Below, piece by piece: positions 23,524 through 30,470 of a DNA stretch of 33,338 bases (positions within the stretch are counted from its first letter, which is position 1; the number at the start of each line of letters is the position of its first letter). The DNA comes from Oleispira sp051275515 (GTDB taxonomy: Bacteria; Pseudomonadota; Gammaproteobacteria; Pseudomonadales; Oceanobacteraceae). Both the position numbers and the translations under genes were made by a program. Under the pieces are notes generated by a model. The model did not search any database. It had not been told where the DNA came from and saw only the letters and a program-made list of their open reading frames with translations. The DNA is taken from positions 1 through 33,338 of the forward strand of contig JBNMOT010000018.1 of assembly GCA_051275515.1 (NCBI GenBank), in the 5' to 3' direction.

Positions 23524-24780
23524 CTATTTTAAATTCATACAGCTCGCATAATAACTAACGGTGCCAGCCCAGTCTGAAAATACGCCTTCAACTTTTACAG
23601 TTTTTGCTAAAAAATCTAATAATAATAACATATCAGAATCGGTATTCGTGGCATTGGATATGGATTGATAATACCAACCGCCTTGCCCGCTTAATGGACC
23701 TGATCGTTCTAGTGTCCAGGTGATTATTTTTAATCCTGCTGCTTTCGCACGCTTCGCATATTCAGACTCGATTAAATTATTATCGCTGTCTAAACCGACT
23801 AAGGCCCACAAAGGTGGCGCAACATAACGGACGCCATTGGCAAATAAAAGATTCATATCGTCAGCAGAGACTTCAAAACTTGGATCACCCATACGCTCAT
23901 CTAACAATACCGCTTGCTCGCCAAAGGACGGGTTTTCTGTCATCCAAAATAAAACATCGTCACGATTAAACGACTGTGGAAATACATTAGTAAAAGGTAC
24001 ATTGGCGTCTTGATATTCGTTTAACATTTTGCGCGCATAATCTTGTTGGCTAAAACCATCAAAAGGCATTGTGACCGCTGCTGATTTTAATTCTGGAGTC
24101 ATTTTTACATTGAGTTGTTTGAATAACTCAATGCTTTCTTTATGGGTCATCAATGTACCGCGACTTGCGTAGCCATCAGTGCGCCAGTCTGCCGTGCCCT
24201 TTAAATATTCTTCTATGGTGGTTGCCTCAGAGTTCGCACCCTCCATTTTGCCTTTTAATGTTTTGAATTCCGCTAAACTAATATCGCTGGTGCAGCATTG
24301 TGCACTGGCAGGGTTAGTGCCATCACTGGGAGTGAAAGGCATTGAACACTTGTCGGCTAACGCCGTGTCTAATATGTTTGTCGTGGTATGTAGATCGCAT
24401 TGGGAGTGACGACAGACCAGCTCTTTATCGCTCGTAAAGGTGACATCACATTCTATAATGCCTGCCCCCATTCTCGCGGCTGCCATGTAGGATTCTTTGG
24501 TATGTTCAGGAAACTGCATGGCCGCGCCGCGGTGACCAATGGAAAAATCTGTTTTTTTAAAGGGCATTTCAGAACAGCTTTCTAATGCAGTCTTTAAATC
24601 ACTGCTGGCAAGGTCTGCAATTAAAAAATAAGGTCTTGGGCCTACTTGAACATTGCTTTGGGTATTGTTCTTAACGTTAGATCCCCCACAGGCCGTGAGC
24701 AGTGAACCCAGTAATACGGTTAACAGCGCAATTGAGGGTAATAGTGAGGGTAATAGTGAGGGTAATACTGTGTTTTTCAT
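23524..24780 (-). CDS. lipoprotein glycerophosphodiester phosphodiesterase (GDPD)
   Basis: This 418-residue secreted lipoprotein has a signal peptide with repeated LPSL units and lipobox LLTAC. The catalytic GDPD domain begins IGHRGAAMQFPEHTKESYMAA (first His, Arg and Glu) and continues IECDVTFTSDKELVCRHSQCDL (metal-binding Glu/Asp and second His). KMTPELKS and LKIITWTLERSG close the barrel. It would hydrolyse glycerophosphodiesters outside the inner membrane, releasing glycerol-3-phosphate. I take ATG 24780 as the start because the frame extending upstream overlaps the permease gene and only the downstream ATG gives a signal peptide. It follows the permease gene by 86 bases on the same strand. 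Confidence 0.85.
   Translation of the reverse strand: MKNTVLPSLLPSLLPSIALLTVLLGSLLTACGGSNVKNNTQSNVQVGPRPYFLIADLASSDLKTALESCSEMPFKKTDFSIGHRGAAMQFPEHTKESYMAAARMGAGIIECDVTFTSDKELVCRHSQCDLHTTTNILDTALADKCSMPFTPSDGTNPASAQCCTSDISLAEFKTLKGKMEGANSEATTIEEYLKGTADWRTDGYASRGTLMTHKESIELFKQLNVKMTPELKSAAVTMPFDGFSQQDYARKMLNEYQDANVPFTNVFPQSFNRDDVLFWMTENPSFGEQAVLLDERMGDPSFEVSADDMNLLFANGVRYVAPPLWALVGLDSDNNLIESEYAKRAKAAGLKIITWTLERSGPLSGQGGWYYQSISNATNTDSDMLLLLDFLAKTVKVEGVFSDWAGTVSYYASCMNLK
24734..24769 (-). repeat. 12-bp tandem repeat in the GDPD signal-peptide coding sequence
   Basis: GAGGGTAATAGT (plus strand) occurs three times in a row, the last copy with one mismatch. It encodes LPSL/LPS repeats, lengthening the hydrophobic part of the signal peptide. 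Confidence 0.8.
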
Positions 24781-24866
24781 TGTTAAGCCCGCTATTCCAA
24801 TAAAAGGTTGATTTGGGTATGAGCTTAAAGACGGTGTATGACTAAATGATGGCAGTCGGACCTTCC

Positions 24867-25757
24867 TCAACGCATCGGATTCGGTATTTTCTTTGGGGCT
24901 AAGGCCCACTGCACCGTTAGAATGCTGCCAAGCACCGCAATGAGACCCATCAAAGCAAAGCCGGTAATGCTTTGATCAAGCACGATCCAGCCAAGAATAA
25001 CGGCGGAAATAGGGCTTAATAAACCTAGGGAAGACACTGCGACGGTCGAAAGCTTGGCGATGCCGTTAAACCATAAAACATACGCAAAGGTCGTTCCAAA
25101 GAGAGCAAGGTAACCATAACCCAGCATATTTTTGGTCGTTAGCGTCAATAGGGGAGGGTCGATGAACCACGCAAAGGGCGCTAACATGATACCCGCAATT
25201 AATAACTGCCAGCCCGTGAACGCCAGCAGTGGCATATCTGTGCGCCAGCGACGGGCAAGAAAGACACCACAGGTCATTAACATGGCGCCAACCGTCGACG
25301 CCAGAATACCGATAAAATCCCACGTTGAGCTGGGAGATAATAACAGTACGGCCACGCCAAAGACCCCCACAATACTCGCTACCAGAGCTAGGGAGGCCGG
25401 TTTACGATTATCCACAAACCAAATCAAAAACATCATCATTAATGGCTGAATCGCGCTCACTACGGCGGCTAATCCACCGGGTAATCGGTAGGCTGAGACG
25501 AATAACAAAACATGAAAAAAAGCAAAATTTAAGGTCGCAAGAATAACGATTCGAAGCCATTCATCACGCTTGGGCAAATGACGACTGATCAGAACTAAAA
25601 TAATTCCGGCAGGCAATAAACGTAAAAAAGCCGCAATAAAAGGACGGTCTACTGGTAATAATTCAGTCGTGACAATGTACGTAGTGCCCCAGAGGGTAGG
25701 GGCAATGGCGGTTAACATAATGAGCAGTATAACCGGAAGCCTTGAGCTGTTTGACAT
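24867..25757 (-). CDS. EamA-family (drug/metabolite) transporter
   Basis: This 296-residue inner-membrane protein of the DMT superfamily has ten predicted transmembrane helices in two EamA repeats. ILLIMLTAIAPTLWGTTYIVTTELLP opens the first, with the family's conserved WGTTY-type motif. GLAAVVSAIQPLMMMFLIW ends it, and VSSLGLLSPISAVILGWIVLDQ ends the second. It is likely a metabolite exporter; the substrate is unknown. The hydrophobic C-terminal helix is followed by APKKIPNPMR. It is the upstream neighbour of the GDPD gene, probably in the same transcript. Confidence 0.87.
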   Translation of the reverse strand: MSNSSRLPVILLIMLTAIAPTLWGTTYIVTTELLPVDRPFIAAFLRLLPAGIILVLISRHLPKRDEWLRIVILATLNFAFFHVLLFVSAYRLPGGLAAVVSAIQPLMMMFLIWFVDNRKPASLALVASIVGVFGVAVLLLSPSSTWDFIGILASTVGAMLMTCGVFLARRWRTDMPLLAFTGWQLLIAGIMLAPFAWFIDPPLLTLTTKNMLGYGYLALFGTTFAYVLWFNGIAKLSTVAVSSLGLLSPISAVILGWIVLDQSITGFALMGLIAVLGSILTVQWALAPKKIPNPMR

Positions 25758-25832
25758 GAAAAGTCGCTTAATATGAAATGATAAAAACAGCGCCCATCAT
25801 CGCATATTAAGCGCTGCGAGTTCGTCACTAAT

Positions 25833-27665
25833 CTATGAGTGAGTTAAAAGTTTTTTGACATCCTTCTCTAACGACGCTGCGCTGACTGTTTCAGCCGCTT
25901 GTAATGGCCCCGCCGTCAGCGTTACTTTATAGCTAAAGAGGCTGCCCCGCATACCGTTTAATGCCATAGGGACAACCGCAACCGGAGACTCTTTTAATAG
26001 GCGATCGATGTCTGTTTTAAAGGTATCTACCTTGCCATCAATAGTTAATTTTCCTTCCAGGAAAATACAAATAATTTCGCCGCGATCCAGTGCTTCTTTT
26101 ATCCGTTGAAAGGCACATTCATACACATCAATATCGGCTGTCGGCGAGCCAATAGGGATGGCATTAGCCATGTTGAAAAAGGTTTTTAAACCTTTTTTCT
26201 CGGTAATACTGCGATCCATCACAAAGCGAATAGGGCGGTGATACGTGCCCGCAATCAGCAGGGCATCGATAAAACTCACCTGATTGCACACCAGTACAGC
26301 CGCCCCAGTGTCTGGAATATTGTCTAAGCCCTTATGTTGCACTCGATAAAAAGTATGCCCCAGCAGCCAAATAAATAAGCGTAAAACAAATTCCGGCACA
26401 CGGGAATAAACATAAGCGGCCACCACAATGTTCATTAGGGCCAATACTAAAAAGTATTGAGGAATTGTCAGTTCAATCACCACCAAGGCAAGAATACCGA
26501 TGGCAGCGCTAGCGACCATGAAGATAGCATTAAACATGTTATTGGCGGCAATAATTTGAGAGCGATTTTTGTCGTCGCTTCTATGTTGAATCAAGGCTTG
26601 CAGTGGCACCACAAATACACCACCAAAAGCACTGACCATGGCGATATCAAACATTAAGCGCCAGTTCTCAGCTTGTTGAATAAATACCATGGCCGACATG
26701 CCATCGACCACGTGAATAGCCGTGACAGAAAAATACAAATCGATGCCAAAAATACTCATACCGATTGAGCCGATCGGGACGATCCCCAATTCAATTGTAT
26801 GGCCCGACAGTTTTTCACATAATAAAGAACCGATCGCCACACCTAAAGAAAACAGGGTCAGTAGCAAGGTGACGACTTGCGTCGAGCCGCCAAGGTAATC
26901 ACGAGCAAAATTAGGAAACTGAGTTAAATAACTCGCGCCGATAAACCAAAACCAGCTGATCGCTATAATCGAAAAATACACCGAACGGTCTGCGCGCGCT
27001 TGTCTAAAGGTATTCACCATTTCGGTGAAGGGGTTCCAATTAATGTTTAAGTTAGGATCGTTAGGGGCGGCGCGAGGAATATATTGGCTGGATAAAAAAC
27101 CTAAAACCGCGAAGAAAATGATGCCCCCGGCGATCCAATATTGACCTTGTTTAAAATCGAAAAAAATACCAGCAGTAATAGTGCCGATTAAAATGGCTAA
27201 AAAAGTACCCATCTCAACCAGGGCGTTACCCCCGACTAATTCTTCATCATTTAGCTGTTGTGGCAATAAGGCAAATTTCACCGGACCAAAAATGGCAGAC
27301 TGCATGCCCATAAGAAATAGCAGCACCATCATCATTGCAATATTGCCCATTAACACGGCGCTGGCGGCTAAGGCCATAATGATGACTTCGAAACCTTTAA
27401 TCCAACGAATAAGTGTCGATTTTTCCAGTTTATCGGCAATTTGACCGGCAATAGGAGAAAACAAAAAGAAAGGAAGAATGAATAAACCGGCGGCTAAATT
27501 GGTTAATAACGCTGACTCACTTTGCGCGCTTATGCCACCAAAAGTGATTAATAATAACAGCGCATTTTTATACAGGTTGTCGTTAAAAGCGCCTAAGGCT
27601 TGGGTTAAAAAATAGGGCAGAAATCGTCGTTTACTGAGAAGTGAAAATTGTCCCTGCTGGCGCAT
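25833..27665 (-). CDS. MFS transporter fused to a PlsC-like acyltransferase domain (LplT-Aas type)
   Basis: This 610-residue inner-membrane protein combines two modules. Residues 1 to about 425 form a 12-helix major-facilitator domain resembling the lysophospholipid flippase LplT (FFLFSPIAGQIADKLEKSTLIRWIKGFEVIIM, then GPVKFALLPQQL). Residues from about 440 form a PlsC-like acyltransferase domain. Known LplT-PlsC-Aas systems import and reacylate lysophospholipids; the acyl-ACP synthetase part of Aas is absent here. The acyltransferase box I, normally NHxxxxD, reads NQVSFID (N461 to D467), so the catalytic histidine is replaced by Gln462. The second box reads LEGKLTIDGK. The enzyme may be inactive or the domain repurposed. 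AGGGAG precedes the ATG. Confidence 0.85.
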   Translation of the reverse strand: MRQQGQFSLLSKRRFLPYFLTQALGAFNDNLYKNALLLLITFGGISAQSESALLTNLAAGLFILPFFLFSPIAGQIADKLEKSTLIRWIKGFEVIIMALAASAVLMGNIAMMMVLLFLMGMQSAIFGPVKFALLPQQLNDEELVGGNALVEMGTFLAILIGTITAGIFFDFKQGQYWIAGGIIFFAVLGFLSSQYIPRAAPNDPNLNINWNPFTEMVNTFRQARADRSVYFSIIAISWFWFIGASYLTQFPNFARDYLGGSTQVVTLLLTLFSLGVAIGSLLCEKLSGHTIELGIVPIGSIGMSIFGIDLYFSVTAIHVVDGMSAMVFIQQAENWRLMFDIAMVSAFGGVFVVPLQALIQHRSDDKNRSQIIAANNMFNAIFMVASAAIGILALVVIELTIPQYFLVLALMNIVVAAYVYSRVPEFVLRLFIWLLGHTFYRVQHKGLDNIPDTGAAVLVCNQVSFIDALLIAGTYHRPIRFVMDRSITEKKGLKTFFNMANAIPIGSPTADIDVYECAFQRIKEALDRGEIICIFLEGKLTIDGKVDTFKTDIDRLLKESPVAVVPMALNGMRGSLFSYKVTLTAGPLQAAETVSAASLEKDVKKLLTHS

Positions 27666-27831
27666 GCTTAACTCCCTTATTGATGAATGAATGAATGGAT
27701 CATACTGTCTCTAGTCACGGACTGGCAATGGCTGGTGGCTCAGAGCTACCCAATAGGTTTATTCGCGTGTGGGGTGATTAGTCATCCTATCGAAACAATG
27801 ATTCTACATTTATCTTATTAATCTTTTAATG

Positions 27832-27860
27832 GGGTTAATCTACTATGGATAGATTAACCC
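27832..27860. promoter_or_regulatory. 11-bp perfect inverted repeat upstream of the FMN reductase gene
   Basis: GGGTTAATCTA (27832-27842) and TAGATTAACCC (27850-27860) flank a seven-base spacer. It ends 32 bases before the ATG and is a good candidate operator. It is followed at once by two copies of TAACCCATAACT (27855-27878), whose first bases overlap its right arm, so the arm is partly repeated. Confidence 0.6.
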
Positions 27861-27878
27861 ATAACTTAACCCATAACT
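27855..27878 (+). repeat. 12-bp tandem repeat upstream of the FMN reductase gene
   Basis: TAACCCATAACT is duplicated exactly (27855-27866 and 27867-27878), with the start of a third copy (TAACATAGA) running into the ribosome-binding region. Confidence 0.75.
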
Positions 27879-27892
27879 TAACATAGAGACAC

Positions 27893-28420
27893 ATGATGAA
27901 AGTATTAGCCTTCGCCGCCAGTAATAGCCGCTCTTCTATTAATAAGGCATTAGTGACTTATGCATCCAGTTTGCTCGAACATGCTGAGATAGATGTAATC
28001 GATCTGAACGATTATGAAATGCCAATTTATAGCAACGACCGTGAAAACGACTCGGGTATTCCACAACTGGCTCACGATTTTTATAACAATATTTCAGCCG
28101 CCGATGCCCTAATAATTTCTTTTGCCGAACATAACGGTTCTTATACTGCGGCTTATAAAAACCTGTTTGACTGGACATCTCGTATTGATCCGAAGGTTTA
28201 TCAAGATAAACCGACGGTATTACTGGCCACTTCACCGGGCCCAGGCGGCGCCGGAAGTGTGCTCGCAGCAGCCAAAGGTTCAGCACCGTATTTTGGTATG
28301 GATGTTAAAGCGGATTTGTCGGTGGCTAAGTTTTTCGACGAATTTGACGTGGAAAAAGGCACGCTAAAAAATGAGGCGACGAATGCCCAGCTATTAACGG
28401 CAATTTCTCAGTTGAAATAA
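27893..28420 (+). CDS. NAD(P)H-dependent FMN reductase
   Basis: This 175-residue flavodoxin-like quinone/azo-type reductase of the NADPH-dependent FMN reductase family has VLAFAASNSRSSINKALVTYA at the N-terminus as the FMN-phosphate loop. VIDLNDYEMPIYSNDRE follows, then LIISFAEHNGSYTAAYKNLFDWTSR as the isoalloxazine-binding region. PTVLLATSPGPGGAGSVLAA is the last loop. It probably reduces FMN or quinones in the cytoplasm. The start is ATG 27893 or the adjacent ATG 27896. The operator-like inverted repeat upstream suggests regulated expression. Confidence 0.85.
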   Translation: MMKVLAFAASNSRSSINKALVTYASSLLEHAEIDVIDLNDYEMPIYSNDRENDSGIPQLAHDFYNNISAADALIISFAEHNGSYTAAYKNLFDWTSRIDPKVYQDKPTVLLATSPGPGGAGSVLAAAKGSAPYFGMDVKADLSVAKFFDEFDVEKGTLKNEATNAQLLTAISQLK

Positions 28421-28641
28421 TATGTTTTATCCACAATCATTGCGAATAAAACGACTGATGTTAAACGTTAATATTAAAAGAAAGATACCTTTTCTACCCT
28501 AAAATTAATAAGGCTAGAACGAATAATTTAATTGATTTTTAGTAAATAAAAACTCACTGTTTTTAACAATATTTTATTGTATATAAAAATATATATTAGT
28601 AGTAAAAGGTCTATAAAATAGGCTTATTTAATGGAAGTAAT

Positions 28642-28700
28642 GCCACCATAAACTAAAATTAATACAGTATCTAAAATTGTGATTATTTGTTTATGGTGGC
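28642..28700. repeat. 12-bp inverted repeat just upstream of the HNH pseudogene
   Basis: GCCACCATAAAC (28642-28653) is the exact reverse complement of GTTTATGGTGGC (28689-28700), with 35 AT-rich bases between, ending three bases before the ATG at 28704. The interval 28421-28641 is AT-rich and holds nothing else recognisable. The repeat may mark the end of a mobile DUF222/HNH unit or be a regulatory hairpin. Confidence 0.6.
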
Positions 28701-28703
28701 TTT

Positions 28704-29964
28704 ATGTATGCTCTAAAACGTGAAGAAAATTTCGCTATAATTCCTCCTGAAAACTTTATCTATGCTATTGAAAAAAATAATAATAAGAGTGGAATTCAAG
28801 GCATTAGCGAAAGCAGCAATGGTAACTATGATACGTCTGATGACCTTCCTAACGAAGGACTACCTAATGACAATCTGTTTCAAGATACCTTTGCTGAAAC
28901 CGTCGACCAACTCGCCGATCAAATCACCTTGTTAGCAAGACAAGAACGTCAATATGAAAACCGCAGCGTGAGCTGTTATCAAGACGATGATGGCATGTGG
29001 ATTATAAAAGCTAAATTGCCCGCCGAAGAAGGCGGCTTAATTGCAAAGGCCCTTAAAGAACTCGGTGATCGCTTAGCCGATTCTAATGCCGATGCTTCTA
29101 ATGCCGATGCTTCTAATGTAAGTAGCGCTAAAGAAACGCTTAAAAATAGTGCAAAAAGCGTTTCAGCTGAAACGTTTTTAGAAAATCAGCATCAAGAAAT
29201 GAAAGAAGATGAAAAAGAGAAGCTTACTTTTCCTCAGCGCAGAGCGTTGCCAGTTAATTATGCATCTACTGGCAGGCTCGCTAAACCAAGAGACTGGTGC
29301 TGATTTAGGTGCTGACCTAGGAGTAAGCCTAGATGGACGCTGGTTAATACCCAACGCCGCACGTCGTATGGCGTGTGATGCGGGCTTACTGGTAGTAGAA
29401 GAGGATAGCGTAGGCAATGTATTGAACATTGGCCGACGCTCACGAATTATTCCCCCCTCCATGTCACGTGCCTTAGCGATTCGTGATGGCGGCTGCCAGT
29501 TTCCGGGCTGTTGTGAAACCCGTTAGGTCGAAGGCCATCATATAAAGCACTGGGCCGATGGCGGTGATACAAAGTTGGATAACTTGGTGACGCTGTGTAG
29601 GCATCATCATAGAGAGCTGCATAAAGGGTCGTTCTGCATTTTACTTAAGCCAGCGAACCAGCAAGCAGCCGCGAGCAAGCCACAGCGTTTTGCCGAGCGG
29701 TTATGTTTTTCTAAAGGTGATCGTTATTTTGATACACCCTTTAATCGTACTGACGGCGCTAAGTTTACCTGTGCTTGTTGCGACTCTACTGAACTGGGTA
29801 AGACGATTCCTAGGACGATCTATAACGCGATAGATGAAAAGACAGCGGTTACTAAGTGGGCAGGGGAATCGATGGATATAGGCATGGCGCTTGATGGGTT
29901 GTTGAATGCGGGTAGGCAGACAATTTATTTCAAGAAATCACTAAATCAAACTAAACCACTTTAA
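28704..29964 (+). pseudogene. degenerate DUF222/HNH endonuclease (13E12-repeat family)
   Basis: Three pieces of one DUF222-HNH gene are present. The first frame (28704-29303) has DUF222 features, including QLADQITLLARQERQYENRSVSCYQDDDGMW and AEEGGLIAKALK. It also has an inserted 15-bp repeat coding NADAS. Near 29236-29260 the reading shifts frame: LTFPQRRA in frame one overlaps AERCQLIMHLLAG in frame two, so the piece normally between them was deleted. Frame two continues through DGGCQFPGCCETR to an amber stop at 29524-29526, after which the same frame resumes with VEGHHIKHWADGGDTKLDNL and the HNH core TLCRHHHRELH. The N-terminus is also shorter than usual. This is a dead gene; the family is commonly multi-copy and mobile. 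Confidence 0.85.
29083..29120 (+). repeat. 15-bp tandem repeat in the HNH pseudogene
   Basis: GATGCTTCTAATGCC-type units are repeated about two and a half times and encode NADASNADASN between the DUF222 parts. This is slippage within the decaying gene. Confidence 0.75.
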
Positions 29965-29968
29965 TAAA

Positions 29969-30066
29969 TTAAAGCGCCTTAATCTTCTCTATATGATCTT
30001 TCAACTTAGTGATATCACGAGCAAACCCTGTGGCTTTCTCGATAAAGCCAGCCATTGGAATAAGCA
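29969..30066 (-). pseudogene. decayed duplicate of the valS 3' end
   Basis: Bases 29969-30040 match 30470-30541, the last codons and stop of valS, with two mismatches. The match then jumps to 30675-30702 for 30039-30066, with one mismatch, so about 135 bp is deleted within the copy. The copy lies directly after the HNH pseudogene and is separated from intact valS by the nucleotidyltransferase gene. No other open frame lies in 29965-30113. Confidence 0.88.
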
Positions 30067-30113
30067 AGACTCTCTAATAATTCACTAATAGTGAAGAGTA
30101 AATTTGCTGATGC

Positions 30114-30470
30114 TCACTGATTCCAGTAGTTCCAGTCTTCCCATTTTGACCAAACGTACTGCTCTATCAGCATGGCATTTGCTTCACCGAATAATAGCTG
30201 ACCTTGAATGGCTTCATAGGCAAGAGGTGTGGGAGCATCAACAATCGACATGCTGTTTACTGTTCGCTGAGTGGTCTCACTTAAAAAGCTATCCACCTTA
30301 GATAGTAGTTGCCTAGGATCGTTTCCTTCTGGTAACAAAAGCGCGAGATCGATGTTGCTGTGCTCGTCGGCCGTTTCACTTGCGAAACGGCCGTAAAGCC
30401 AAGCGGCGAGAATCCCTTGCTCGTGTAAATAAGCCTTAACTTGTCTAAGCTGGGATTCTCTTCGTTGCAT
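30114..30470 (-). CDS. MNT-type nucleotidyltransferase domain protein, catalytic residues altered
   Basis: This 118-residue minimal nucleotidyltransferase-fold protein contains AAWLYGRFASETADEHSNIDLALLL (22-46), which aligns without gaps to the GSxARGxxxxxSDIDLxV motif. The Ser of GS is Arg, and the first Asp of the DxD metal site is Asn. Transferase activity is therefore doubtful. MNT proteins often act as antitoxins with HEPN partners, but no HEPN gene is adjacent. The start codon overlaps the valS stop (TAATG), so it is translated by coupling to valS. A decayed copy of the valS 3' end lies downstream, suggesting it arrived by an insertion or duplication at this point. Confidence 0.7.
   Translation of the reverse strand: MQRRESQLRQVKAYLHEQGILAAWLYGRFASETADEHSNIDLALLLPEGNDPRQLLSKVDSFLSETTQRTVNSMSIVDAPTPLAYEAIQGQLLFGEANAMLIEQYVWSKWEDWNYWNQ

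Noticed and set aside
24781..24909. Longer GDPD start upstream of 24780
   Set aside because: It would overlap the permease gene and bury the signal peptide; the ATG at 24780 gives a clean lipoprotein leader.
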